From positions 1 through 64,000 of the forward strand of contig BROG01001136.1 of the NCBI GenBank assembly GCA_030159075.1: a DNA stretch of 64,000 nucleotides. Direction: 5' to 3'. Origin of the DNA: Atrina japonica. Taxonomy: Eukaryota; Mollusca; Bivalvia; Pterioida; Pinnidae. Shown piece by piece: positions 40,189 to 51,094 of the stretch. The notes beneath the pieces are model-generated. The model was not told the origin of the DNA, did not search any database, and was given only the letters and a program-made list of their open reading frames with translations. Numbering within the stretch: position 1 is the stretch's first letter; each line of letters opens with the position of its first letter. The position numbers and the translations under genes are program-made.

Positions 40189-40456
40189 TAATAAAATTTT
40201 TCTTTATTTTTTTTCTCGGTCGTCCACGTTTTCTATCGGACCTTTTATGTGCTTTACGCCATTCATCAATATTTCAACGTATCGATTCCGTGCTCTTTCA
40301 TATAACCGAACGTTTACACAGGTAATTTCTACGCATGCGCGGCATTTGACACGTTAGTTTGTCTCCGGGCCATGAAATTAACACTTGGTCGTTAAACAGT
40401 TGACACGATATTTCGTCTTTCATTAAAATTTGTTTTATATCGCATTCATTAAACAT
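40189..40456 (-). pseudogene. AT-hook protein remnant, outer element
   Basis: ATG at 40456 (MFNECDIKQILMKDE), then LTCQMPRMRRNYLC as in the inner homologue. Stops interrupt the middle, but the end keeps a basic AT-hook KRGRPRKK. Compare 37909-38223. Confidence 0.5.
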
Positions 40457-40544
40457 TTTTCTAATAAAATATACATTTTTATTTTATATATTTTTTTAAA
40501 ATCATTTGTCAATTTTTATAAAAAAGCCGTTTTATTTTAAAAAT

Positions 40545-40733
40545 ATGAAACGTCTTACCGAAATATTACTATTCGTGTTGGTGTCATTTATCGTTTTATG
40601 GATTTTGTTAAAATTATTCGCGATATTACATATTTTACGCTTGGAAAGATATCGTAGAACTGAAAGATTAATAAGAAAAATTTTGCAGGCGGAAAAAATT
40701 GATTTAAATAAAAATTTTCGTTCTAAAAAATAA
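40545..40733 (+). CDS. 62-residue single-span membrane protein, outer element
   Basis: ATG at 40545 (MKRLTEILLFVLVSFIVLWI), a hydrophobic helix then a basic tail (RLERYRRTERLIRKILQAEK). Homologue of 30541-30693. I chose the ATG at 40545 because it matches the MKR start of the inner copy; codons upstream are non-homologous. Confidence 0.65.
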   Translation: MKRLTEILLFVLVSFIVLWILLKLFAILHILRLERYRRTERLIRKILQAEKIDLNKNFRSKK

Positions 40734-40735
40734 TC

Positions 40736-41479
40736 ATGGAATTCGTGACAATTGATAACTTTGACGAAAACAAATTAAGAGTTGGAGAAATTTATGAAGG
40801 TACTAAACCAGCGCATTATAAAAAAATACCAATCAACTACCAGTATTCGAAAAGGGTGGGGCCGTTAGTTATACGCACACCCAAAATGGTATCGACCGGA
40901 TTGTGGGAAAATCTGGACCCTTCTAGCAAAAAGTTAAACAATTTTTTTATGAATTTTGTGTGCAAATCCGATAATCCTACCGAACAAGAAGAAAAATTTG
41001 TCGATATGATGGAAAAAATTACGTAATTTTTAAGAACAAAAATAGAAGGACTGGCCCCGGAATTGAAAAAAGGAGGCAGAAAAAAGCCCATTAATACCGA
41101 GAATGTCAATATTCTCAGGTATAAAGACGAAGACCCTGTTATATACCCGAAAGTTAAAATCGATAAATATAATAAAATAACGGCTACTTTTTATAGAAAG
41201 AGAACAAAAGATGACCAAAAAGCCCTTATCGTGAAAGGTAATGACCAACTCGTTAAAGTGTTGAACCCCAGTGATTACGAGAAAAAACGATGTTTGATGA
41301 TTGGGTCTTTAAATATAGAAAGCGTTTATTTCAATAATAACGTCGTATCCGTGCAAATCGTTTTAGACCAGGCAATCGTTATTAAAACGCTTTGCTGTCA
41401 AAACTTACCAGATTTGGCGGCCCAAACGGATTTGGACTTTAGATTTCGATACAAAATAAATGTTGTGACGATTTTGTAA
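40736..41479 (+). pseudogene. Putative ssDNA-binding-like protein, outer element, internal stop
   Basis: ATG at 40736 (MEFVTIDNFDENKLRVGEIY). The diagnostic block INYQYSKRVGPLVIRTPKM and a conserved EEKFVDMMEKI precede a TAA at 41024-41026. The same reading resumes in another frame from about 41060 with beta-strand-rich sequence (RCLMIGSLNIESVYFNNN; VQIVLDQAIVI) to a stop at 41479. Corresponds to 38277-38933 of the inner element. The N-terminal motif is clearer here than in the inner copy. Confidence 0.5.
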
Positions 41480-41531
41480 AATATTTTTTTACAAAATACG
41501 GACATAACAAAATTTCTTTCTATAAAAAAAT

Positions 41532-41950
41532 ATGGATGTAGATGAATTATTAAAGGTTACTGATGATATATCTAACAATGATATATCTACCAAAGACAGA
41601 TTATCGGCCATAGTCAGTTCGGGGCGTTCGAGTCATTTTTAAGGAAAAGACGTGTCGCCTTCTGAATTAGGAAAGATAAACGATAAAGAGATTAAAAAAA
41701 ATTAAATCGCTTACTCGGCATGCGTATGACAAAATCGATAGCAAATTCCGTCATCTATTTGTATTCGCAAGGACTTAAACATTTTTTCGACCTTAAAGAC
41801 GAGCTGAAAATGATTGAGGAATTGAGCGAAGACCCTTTCTTGGACAATGCCATCTGCGAAATGTGTTGTCATTTGTATTATAAATGGGGTTCGCTTTTAG
41901 CGCCGTTTAGTATAACCACCATTTCTAGTCGTCACATCGCCGGATTTTAA
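41532..41950 (+). pseudogene. Homologue of the 181-residue conserved protein, outer element
   Basis: ATG at 41532 (MDVDELLKVTDDISNNDISTKDR), a TAA about 36 codons in (near 41640), and a frame change near 41700. It then reads MRMTKSIANSVIYLYSQGLK with EMCCHLYYKWGSLLAPF and a stop at 41950. The acidic tail of the inner copy is absent. The DISTKDR repeat at the N-terminus is shared. Confidence 0.6.
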
Positions 41951-41975
41951 AAATCTGACGTTATAGAAAAACACG

Positions 41976-42260
41976 ATGAATCCAGAAGAGATATTACAGA
42001 TGAAAAAGGAGAAACGCAGACAAGCTGCAAAACAGGGGTGGGAGAAACGCAAAGTTAATGCAAATGCAAATGTAGAAAAATGCAATGCAAATGCAGAAAA
42101 ATGCAATGCAGATGCAGAAAAATGCAATACCTGGAAATGGCTAGTTGGTGGAATTATAGTTGCTGGATTTCTGGTCTACATAAAACCAGAACCAAAAGTA
42201 ATTCAAGAACCAAAAGTAATACCAAAAGAATCAAAACCCAACATTCATGAAATGTATTAA
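41976..42260 (+). CDS. 94-residue low-complexity membrane protein, outer element
   Basis: Intact homologue of 29744-30055. Basic N-terminus (KKEKRRQAAKQGWEKRK), a heptad repeat (NANAEKC)n encoded by a roughly 21-bp DNA repeat, a membrane helix (WKWLVGGIIVAGFLVYI), a KPEPKVIQEP repeat and the conserved end SKPNIHEMY. The repeats differ from the inner copy although the ends are conserved. Confidence 0.65.
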   Translation: MNPEEILQMKKEKRRQAAKQGWEKRKVNANANVEKCNANAEKCNADAEKCNTWKWLVGGIIVAGFLVYIKPEPKVIQEPKVIPKESKPNIHEMY

Positions 42261-42286
42261 AAACTTTTTTCTCTCTTATTAAAAAT

Positions 42287-42449
42287 ATGAATGAAAAAGA
42301 TTTAGTGAATATGGCGTATCACGCAGCACTCAATACTGGATTTCGATCCAAAAGACTTCGGAATGATCGTCCTCGATTTTGCTCTCGCTAATTACACAAA
42401 AGGCATGTTAGTCAAAAAAGGAATCATTCCCGCCAACATCATGAAATAA
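42287..42449 (+). pseudogene. Small conserved Polinton protein, outer element
   Basis: MNEKDLVNMAYHAALNTG, then a frame change (with loss of a middle segment present in the inner copy) into DPKDFGMIVLDFALANY and IIPANIMK, TAA at 42447-42449. Homologue of 29313-29539. Confidence 0.6.
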
Positions 42450-42468
42450 AAAAATGTCTAGTTAAAAA

Positions 42469-42826
42469 ATGGCAACGATAGCGATGATGTTGGGTGGTGC
42501 TGTCGAATCACGACGAGCAAATAAGACACAACAAGGCTGTGGAAAAACTGACCAAAGCTAGAGATGAATGGAATCACAAAAGAGCGAAAAGATTAGATTT
42601 TTTAAACGAAAGATTGAGAAAAGAAGGCCACGCCTTGTACACGTTCAAAGAAGTAGACGTGGTGATGTGCCTCTATTCTGACATGACGGGCGAAGAAGAC
42701 ATGCTGCCGGAACCGAGATTGAGCGATTTTTACGAACCTCCGAAGAAAAAAAGAAATCGCATTCGTTTTGATAGGAACGGGGTTGTCATTTTACACCGCA
42801 AAAAATCTGTAATTTGTAATCTGTAA
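42469..42826 (+). pseudogene. Conserved helical Polinton protein, frameshifted
   Basis: ATG at 42469 (MATIAMMLGGA), frameshift at about 42505. It then reads HNKAVEKLTKARDEWNHKRA, with RLDFLNERLRKEGHALYTF and a PEPRLSDFYEPPKKK segment. This arrangement, immediately upstream of the integrase, is familiar from animal Polintons but has no assigned function. No counterpart in the inner element, where the integrase is also missing. Confidence 0.55.
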
Positions 42827-42851
42827 TTTAAAAATATAAATAACGTTAAAA

Positions 42852-43724
42852 ATGGAAAAGATATATTACAGTCCGAGCGGATACTGAATAGGAAAAATAG
42901 CCATCAAGAAATTAGCCAAAGCGGCCAACATGACCGAAAAAGAAACGTTCGATTTTCTAAAAAAACAAGACATTTGGCAAATCTATTTGCCCGCGCCAAA
43001 GAAAATCGTACAACCTAAATTTGAAAACGTGGAAAAAAACGACATGCATCAAGCCGATTTATTGTTTTTGCCACACGATAAAGTGGGTAAGAAAATGTAT
43101 AAATACGCATTAACAGTGGTGGATATAGGAACTAGATACAAAGAAGCGGAAACTTTAACGACTAAAGACAGTAAAGAAGTGGCCGATTTATTTACGATTT
43201 CCGAAAGACATTTAACATTTCCGAAAGTATTACAAGTAGCCCCTAGTCTCGAATTCATGGGTGCTATATCTAAATTAATGTCTAAACACGACGTGAGAAT
43301 AAGAAGGGGAAGAGTAGATATTCATCGCAACCAGGCCATTGTCGAAAGATTTAATAAAACTTTGGGGGAACAGCTTTTCACTTTTCAATACGACCAAGAG
43401 ATGAAATCTAACGATAGAAATAGAGTATGGGTAAAACGATTACCGGAAGTCATAAAAGCGATTAACAAAGAGACCAAACTGCCCGAAAAAATAGAACCCC
43501 TTGATAAATTTCAACCGCCAATCAGCCCCTTTTCTAAAGTAAGATATTTGTATCAACCCGGTGAATAAGAGGGAGGTAAAAAAAGAGCCATGGACCCCGT
43601 TTGGAGCGTCGATAAACACAAAATAGATAGGCATTTTAGAATCCAAGGTATTGACGTGTATTATCTAAAAGAGCCGGCACCGCAGAGAAATTTCGTCAGA
43701 GAAGAATTATTAGTTGTAGAATAA
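42852..43724 (+). pseudogene. Retroviral-type (RVE) Polinton integrase, inactivated
   Basis: ATG at 42852 (MEKIYYSPSGY), in-frame TGA at 42885-42887 and TAA at 43566-43568. Otherwise open to 43724. The catalytic core shows a first Asp (HQADLLFLPHD, Asp codon 43056-43058) and the final Glu (NQAIVERFNKTL). The second Asp expected in 'QVD' is Ala (GCC, 43239-43241; LQVAPSLEFMG). The C-terminal chromo-like or SH3-like end is AMDPVWSVDKHKI. This enzyme would make the 6-bp target duplications. It is convergent with PolB (12-bp gap). Confidence 0.85.
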
Positions 43725-43735
43725 AGATTTATTAT

Positions 43736-45400
43736 CTAATACCCATAAGGAAGTGTTTCATAATTGTCCGTAATCACACGTTTATCGTAACATAATGTGA
43801 AATCTTTCTCTTGATATTTATTAACTATTCGCTTAGTTTTAGAATCTCTCGTTATGGCATTTTCTCTGACCATTGTAATCCGTTTACGCGTTTCTTTTAC
43901 GATATCTTCCATCGCGTCTTGATTGATGTAAAGGGAATTTTCATAATTAATGAAAAATCCTTTAACTTTACACACAGTTTTCTTTTGAGCGGTCGTGTAA
44001 CTATAAGACTTGGGCCCCGTTGCGACCCATTTTGTGATGTAATCTCCTTCTAATTCATTGTTTAACTTGCCTAGATTATCCCCCATTTCTATCGCCACAC
44101 CGTCATTACGGTCTATATACCATACACTATCTGTGTCAAATCCTAAAGCTCTGTCATCGAGTTTATCTAAAACATTGTAAAACATGAGTCTTGCGTGGGC
44201 TGTCGTAAAACCAGCTATGAAAATATTAATATTGTTATAGTTATCGACGAATTGCTCCTTTAAATCGTAAGACATTTGGACCATTTCGTCGTTTATAAAC
44301 CGAATAGTAAGATTATTTTGTCATCCAATAATATGTTGTAAAATTCTTTCGGTTCGTTTACGTATTTATCTTGTTTCATATTAACTCTTTGCCCAAATTT
44401 ACCCCACAGAGAATTAAGACATAATTTAGATATCGCGCGCATGCTGAGATTATATTCTATTTTATCTAAGACGATGCCTAATTGTTCTTTAACAAATTTT
44501 TTATAATGTTACTATATCGCCCGCACACGATTTTTTCTTCCCCCCTCGGACAATTATAACCGAAGCACGATAAACATTTTTAGGGCATTTATGATGGTCT
44601 CGAGTTCTGTACGCTTTTTTACAAGTATGACAATAATGGTCTTTACCTAGAAAACCTGTCATACTCGTAATCACATCAAAGTGATTTTTATTTTTATAAA
44701 GATATATCGCATCGTCATCATTTCCTTCGCTCGTATAAATAATTTCATTAAATGTATCACCGTCCACGATGTTAATCTGCACGCCCAAGTGATTGGCAAA
44801 CGTTTTCACATCTTCTAAAGTAGAGCCGTACTCCTGGATATGAACCCCAGCTTCTTCATGAAGTTTTAAAGCTTCATCTCTTTGTAAGTTTCGGCTCGCA
44901 TTGAAACCGTTTTTAAGCTGGCTTTTCGTCCATTTATCTTTATTTTTGTTAGCAACCGCTGTCACGATTGCACGAGCTGAAAAAATCGGGTGGTCGACAT
45001 AATGCGAAATTTATCGCCGTTTTGTAAATGTCTATCGTTTATAACTACCTTTACTAAATCAAGAAATGATTTATCCATATCTATAAGTTGGCGTTTCAAT
45101 ATGACCACCTTATATTCGTCAAAGCTACTCGTGAACTTTAAACTATGGCTCGGAGAAATTTTGTCAAAACTGTATATTGAGCCCTCATTCAAATCTCTTT
45201 TTACGGAATCACCTATAGATGTTTGAGCTTTAGGTTCACTTTTTCTCGAATTGGTTAAATCCATTTGAATTTTTATCGACAAATTTATTTAAAGCGGCTT
45301 TTACCCATATTCTTTCGGGTTTTAGAGGTTTTTGTAAGGATAGGTCAGAAGGGACCAGTAAATCCAATAACGGTTTGATATATTGATTCATGATACTCAT
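43736..45400 (-). pseudogene. polB: Family B DNA polymerase, outer element, with large internal deletion
   Basis: Start at 45400 (MSIMNQYIKPLLDLLVPSDL). N-terminal module with frame changes; the region 44962-44501 carries the ITSMTGFLGKDHYCHTCKKA...HHKC zinc-finger segment. The exonuclease and front of the palm are missing. Sequence resumes at motif B (LCLNSLWGKFGQR, about 44385-44425), with frame breaks, then motif C-like FDTDS (about 44130) and TGPKSYSY, ending at 43736. This is the SLWGKFGQ family common in Polintons, different from the inner PolB. It lies next to the right TIR and reads inwards. Confidence 0.8.
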
Positions 45401-45438
45401 TTTATATACACATAAAAATTTTTATAATATTTTCAAAT

Positions 45439-45863
45439 TTTTGTATTATATCATTTGCACCTGGTTACGCTACACAAGGCTGAGCTATAGGGCCCCCTCT
45501 ACAAAATGATTGACATTGCACATGGGAATCTAATCTTTCTTTCAGGTGCGTACTTCCCCCAATCTCTATATAACTGTGGTTTTCCCCGGTCTATATATAG
45601 TGCGTGGGAATTTATCTTTCGTTCGTGCGTACAATCTATATATAACTTGTTTTCCCCGGAAGAAAAAATTGAATTTATCTTTCTTTCAGGTGCGTACTTC
45701 CCCCAATCTATATATAACTGTGGTTTCCCCCGGTCTATATATAGTGCATTGGAAAAATTGAATTTATGTCTAATCTTTCATTCATATTCGTCTGGTTGCG
45801 ACCATAGAATTGAATTTATCTCTCTAACAAGGGGGATGAGCTACAGTGCCCTACATGGCTGCT
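45439..45863 (-). repeat. Right TIR of the outer Polinton
   Basis: Inverted copy of 21818-22247 with the same reiterated GGTGCGTACTTCCCCCAATC / CTATATATAG modules (about 145-bp spacing). Confidence 0.85.
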
Positions 45864-45869
45864 CAGGCC
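45864..45869. repeat. Right target-site duplication of the outer Polinton
   Basis: CAGGCC; see 21812-21817. Confidence 0.55.
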
Positions 45870-47431
45870 TACTGCACAGAATCTATTTTTAGAATGTTAC
45901 CTTATAACTCAGGCATCACCGACACTTTTATCAAGTGTAAACGTTGAATTTTTAAAGTAAATAATATTACTTTTTAAAGAATAGGAGTACAGATCTATTT
46001 AAATCTATAGTACCCAAAGTAAGTCCTACTAGTACAAAATATAAGGATATACAACTAGCGACTGCATTGTCTTATTGGGTCTTAAATCAGACTGTTTAAC
46101 ATTTTACACCAATCTTGCTTATAAGTTATTGTGGCATAATGGTTAGCACGTCAGATTGTGAACTCAAGGGTCCGGGGTTTGAATATGCTCATGGTATTTT
46201 TTTCTTTTTACTATATTTTTAAAGGAATACATTTTATATATACATATATTTTTCACCAGATAAAATTTATCTGTGGAATAAACTTCATTTTCTCGAAATC
46301 ATTTTTCACCAGACTTTACGCAAAAGTTCATTAAGTCACTGGAGTTCCATTGACTTAACATGACCTTTGGGGTCAAGAGAGCAAGTCAAATTACTTAGAT
46401 CTCAACTTTAGACAATATGTACCTGTTATGAAAATATGACCATCCACCATTTGGAGGCCATTTTGGACCCTTATCATATATAGTCCTTTGTTGTCAGACA
46501 ACTGATGGGTATAACAAGGGGTAAACAGGTCTGAATTTTGGTATATCTTAGATATCTTCTCATGAACCTATAATCAGCTAAATCAGCTAATCAGTAAAAA
46601 CATCGAAAAACATACAAATAAATTGGAGTCGAAGTTTACCTGTATACAAGGGGCAATTTTCACACCTATCCGACTGCGTTGAACAATGTGATAAACACCC
46701 AGGACTATAACAACATGATTTAAGTAATTAAATGTAATAAGCAGACGCTAATTGATTATTGATTGTTTGCGACTTTGTCAGACTCAAATATGCAAATTAC
46801 CGGCGGTTGTGTTGGTTGTTTACCATTTTGTAGCTTGGGTCATTATAAGTTACCGATTTGTAAAAACAAAACGAAATGACCTGATAATATACGGTAAGCA
46901 TTTTAAAGTATCACTTGTAAAGAAAAAAACAGCATGAAACGAACGGTATCGGCAATTTGATTTGAAAAAAAATATTTTAATGTGTAGTGACTAGTGCTGC
47001 ATGATACATGTATTGACTTTTGTTTTGTGTTGATAATCTGTAAATTCATGTGTCGGATGTGATTGAAACAAGGGTTGTTTTTACTAAATTATTTTTGATT
47101 ACTTTCGTCTTTTTACTTTGTTTGTGTACGTAATTATGTACAAGGATTTTAATAATTATGATAAATATCGCAATTAAATTGGTGACAAAATATTTTAGGT
47201 TTTTTCTTAACTCTGAGTCAACGTTGTGTTTCTCGTAATTAGGCGCTTGGATTACGATTTTTCTGCAGAATGTTTGGATTTATTCTCTGAGTACAAAATA
47301 AATACATTGTATCTACATTGAATAGGCCGTAAATGATTTTAGTGTATGCGATTCTAAGTCATGATCCCAGCACCTATACAGTTACACAGTCACGTACAAT
47401 AGATTTTTTGTGTGGCATGTCGTTATGGAGA
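45870..47431. other. Non-coding flank
   Basis: Apart from the tRNA-like sequence I see only AT-rich, repeat-like DNA and no supportable gene. Confidence 0.4.
46131..46200 (+). other. tRNA-like sequence (pseudogene or SINE head)
   Basis: Contains an A-box-like TGGCATAATGGTTAGC and a B-box-like GGGTTTGAATA about 35 bases later, with GATTGTGAACTC at the anticodon position. T- and acceptor stems do not pair well, so a working tRNA is unlikely. Confidence 0.4.
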
Positions 47432-47640
47432 TACAGTACGGGCCACGCGGATTCCGCAAAAGTCACGTCATCGCGGTGGTCATATAAATCTTGCTCAATA
47501 AATTCGCCGCGAATACGCGATCAGGCTATTGAGCTCAAGCGATGGAAAAAATCATCGCGGCAGTTTGCGATGTAAAAATTTATCGCCGCAGTTCGCGGCT
47601 GTGAACAATTTAAATTATATCGATGATTAATTAGGTTATC
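47432..47640 (-). repeat. Dispersed repeat family, inverted terminal copy
   Basis: Starts TACAGTACGGGCCACGCGGA, the reverse complement of the terminus at 17433 and 53423, followed by CCGCAAAAGTCACGTCATCG and diverged GCGA repeats. Together with 53200-53423 it forms an inverted pair 6 kb apart, each preceded or followed by TA. Confidence 0.55.
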
Positions 47641-49430
47641 ATTACTTTACATTTGTTAACATTACTTGGAAAATTCCAGTCCAGCGTGGTGTGCTAAAGT
47701 ATTATCGATGTTTTGTCAGCATAAGTTAACATAATGTGGATAGTAAAAATCAAATGTGTTTTTATACTGGACTTAAAAACAATTTATTCCGCTTGCCAAC
47801 TCATAATCAATGTGAACGTGTTATCACGGAGAAAAAGTACCAATCTTAGCCTACCATAAGTTTGACTACAATGCTGAAAAACTGTATCTCGAATCATTAG
47901 CATATTCATCATTTTGCTTACGCGACTTAAAGTCTCGCCAGTTTCATCCTGATTTAAAAACGCGGAATTCGGTAACTAGCAACAGTAAGGATCATCTTTA
48001 GTTACGCAACCTAGTTTTACTAAATATTTATCAATAAACTGTTCGCTTTATCTCACAAATAAGTGACGCGGTCTTTAAAAAAAAACGCTTACAGATACAA
48101 ACATCGACCCGCTTCTAAACTATCGCTGAAAAATAGAGCAATGAGAAATACCGATATCGGAATACGATGGTCATTGTCATTGACCTGTTGGTCCCTCGTT
48201 TTATTTTTGATTATAAAAAATAATCTTCTAACACATGATATTTGATATGGCTTTCATTACCTGAAGTCATGAAGTCCCGCCTTTTTTCAACGTATATACA
48301 TCAGGTGATTTTTACCCCGCCCCTACCTGTATACGTAATTTAGTTTGGCGGTTTGTCTGTCAATCATCGTATCAATTCATGAAGCTCTGTGGGTCATATA
48401 TATATATCGTTAGTTGAGAGAGAAACAATTGAAACTAAATGATATATTTCCATACCAACCTCATCTAATTGATGTTTTTATATTCGCTACTCTGGGAGAG
48501 TGAGATTGTTTGCCTTTGATGGAATTTTCCGTTTTAAAAATTAATTTTGCTTTATCCCCATGTAATCTAATTATAAAAACCAAAATGACCTTGATTAATT
48601 CTCGGAGTAAAAATAAAATATGTCACCGTAAACAAAACTAAAACTATGATAAACGAACAGTAGAATATTCACCCAAAGGAGTCGAGTTCATTAATTGGAC
48701 AAAAAATGATCTCGGGAGGATTGGAACTATACCCACAATCCACGGCTGAGATTGTTCTGTCATGTTGTAAAATTTTACTTTACTGGGAGGAGGTAAATAC
48801 AAAATTGCAGTTCTGTGATTTATATTTGATAAAATTATAACTTTTAAAGTATTTCTGACGGCAATATATTAATCAGGAAAACGATCGCTGACAGTTAATT
48901 TAAAAAAAAATCGTTTGATAAATTAATTATTTTATACTTCCTACTCAGTCTGAAAACTGTGGCAATATTGTTAAAAAGATTCTTAACAACAATATAGATT
49001 CCAAAACATGAGTAAGTCAAGAATATTTTTTTCTGATATTTAAATCTTAAAGAACGACTGATCCAAGCTCTACATATTTCTTTCGAAAAAAAAAAATTCT
49101 ATTGCTGCCTCCCCCGAAGAACTATCGTTAAACCATCCACATTATTTGACCAAGTTACAAATATGGCTCCTCGATCAAGACCGAGACCAAAGCTATTACA
49201 TAACAGGGACAAAATATCGATTGAACGGGGTATCCTTACTTGAACTTGAACCTTATCGACAGCGTCATAAATAACTCGGATGATGTGAGTGTATATAAGG
49301 ACTTACATATGTATGCCTTCATTATCAGAGGGCATTCGAAAAAAAACATTTTGGTAATCATAAAAAATACTAAAAATTAAAAAGGATATATGCATTTAAT
49401 ATCTTGTATGACAGAAAATAGATTCCATGT
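47641..49430. other. Non-coding, nothing recognised
   Basis: AT-rich, many homopolymer runs, no supportable gene. Confidence 0.4.
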
Positions 49431-49439
49431 TATGCATTT

Positions 49440-49560
49440 GATAATATATTTTCTTAATGCCCATCATGTCAGTCACAAGGTGTCGGCATGTTAAAGAACC
49501 TTTACTGCTCAATGGTCGTAAGTCATATGCAAATTTTTGGTGATCTATATGACTGAAATA
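49440..49560 (-). repeat. SINE-tail-like dispersed repeat fragment
   Basis: GTGTCGGCATGTTAAAGAACC matches, in inverse orientation, the segment at 56430-56485 and 60790-60840. Confidence 0.45.
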
Positions 49561-49869
49561 TTCTTTAGTGGGACGTTTAAACAACGATAAACAAACGTAG
49601 CATCTGTGTGAAATATATTCGTAAAAATTTTAAGTACAAATGAAAAATAATAATAATAAAAATCTAAAATGATTCTCTGTTAAGAACTTTTTGAATTTAT
49701 TTTCAAGGTTTAAAAAACTATTTACAAGTTGCAGAAAAGAATTTCTCCAGAATTCAGAATAGATATACTGATAGCATAGCAATATATTGGTAAGATGAAT
49801 ACGCGTTAAAATGCATGAAAAACTCCTTTCATATCGACCGGTAGTTCAAATGAGGTAGGGGCGTACATC

Positions 49870-49990
49870 CTTTACGCCATAACAGTCATTCTTTCAGTCA
49901 TCTTTCAACCAATCATTTGATAGTGCAGGCAGTATAATGATGCCGTAGCGTATTTCGTGTCACCTGATGTGTGATTGACGGAATTCATCA
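49870..49990 (+). repeat. Dispersed repeat family, left-end fragment
   Basis: CATCTTTCAACCAATCATTT and TATTTCGTGTCACCTGAT match the left ends of copies 1 and 2 (15200-15290; 51645-51720). Confidence 0.5.
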
Positions 49991-50289
49991 GTTTTATTTT
50001 TTGAAACTATAAACCTCCAGACATTGATTGAATTCTGACCTCTTAATCGTTAAAAATATTTCGTGAGAGCCCGATGAGGTATTTCTCCATGATCCAACTG
50101 TGTTTGTTTCGCAGAAATGGTAAGATATAAAAGCCCACTTCACAGAGTTGCTTATCACATTGCGACTCGTCTTATTTCATTTAACAGACACACTTATAAG
50201 GTACAAATCAAGGAATTTTCAAGGAGAGGCGTGGAGTTTATTGTGGGGATAAGATTACACGTGGAGGGTCATGGATTCAAACTTACGAA

Positions 50290-50370
50290 CAAAAGGTGTC
50301 GGCACATGAAGAACCCTCAGTGTAGCATAGGCCAAAATTTTAGTTTAGCCTTTTTGTGACGTCTCCATCA
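50290..50370 (-). repeat. SINE-tail-like dispersed repeat fragment
   Basis: AAGGTGTCGGCACATGAAGA and TAGGCCAAAATTTTAG are inverse matches of the segment at 56405-56485. Followed by GTGACGTCTCCA, which matches 56390-56400 in reverse. Confidence 0.45.
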
Positions 50371-51090
50371 AGTTTGGCATGTATTTCAACATATATTGAC
50401 AAATTGAAAAAAAAATGAAAATAAAAAGCGTAGAGTAATTATGGTAACTGTTACGGTTGATCTATGTGGTTTTTCACTCAAGACATTTCCCCCACTTAAC
50501 TACCATGTAGACCTATAAATAAAACAAAATATCAAAACAAAAATTATTAAACTAAATATATCTCTATGTATTTTCAGAGCTATAAAAAGGGCTATCGCAA
50601 TAAACAAGGCTAGGCTGTGAGCATCTTAGCGTTTAAGACTAAATTTTAAAGTACGGTTAATCCAAATCTTGTGTGTTTTGAAGAATCATCTTCGTTAATT
50701 TAACATTTTACCAACTTACAGTTATAATTGCTCCTCGCTGAAGACCGCAGATCAAAGGGTACATTAACAGGGACAAAACATCAAGTCTGGGTGAACAGGG
50801 TATCCATAGTGACGGGGTCATAAATCGCCTCAAGAGATAAAACTCGCATTCCTATGTACACAGATATAAACGCGTAAGTCAAGAACTGTATCTAGTTATA
50901 TATATATATTGCTAATTAAAAAAAAATTGATATGGAATCTTTTATACATTGGGGGTACATGTATATTTTACCATTTTATAACAAAAAACATTTAAACAGT
51001 TGTCGTTTGGAAAAAATGCGCGCTACTGAGTTAGGGTGGATGTAGATATACACAGATTATCGTTGAACTGTTTAAAATATAAATGCATTA
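50371..51090. other. Non-coding, nothing recognised
   Basis: AT-rich sequence without recognisable genes or repeats. Confidence 0.4.
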
Positions 51091-51094
51091 CATA

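Larger units (their letters stand above)
21818..45863. mobile_element. Outer Polinton/Maverick-type element, interrupted and decayed
   Basis: Bounded by inverted repeats of about 425 bp starting AGCAGCC and ending GGCTGCT, with a near-matching 6-bp duplication. Without the inner insertion it is about 10.4 kb, shorter than the usual 15-20 kb, because of internal deletions. It holds ATPase, capsid protein, coiled-coil protein, beta-rich protein, hydrophobic-hairpin protein, two charged coiled-coil proteins, AT-hook protein, small membrane proteins, integrase and PolB, nearly all broken. TIR divergence and gene decay mark it as the older of the two elements. Confidence 0.85.

Noticed and set aside
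42852..43724. Integrase as part of an LTR retrotransposon
   Set aside because: No gag, protease, reverse transcriptase or LTRs nearby; the neighbours are Polinton genes and PolB.
45506..45892. Frames inside the outer TIRs (also 21924-22181)
   Set aside because: Products of the repetitive TIR modules; present on both ends, no codon-like conservation.
46131..46200. Functional tRNA gene
   Set aside because: A- and B-box-like words are present but the stems do not pair and the 3' end runs into T-rich DNA.
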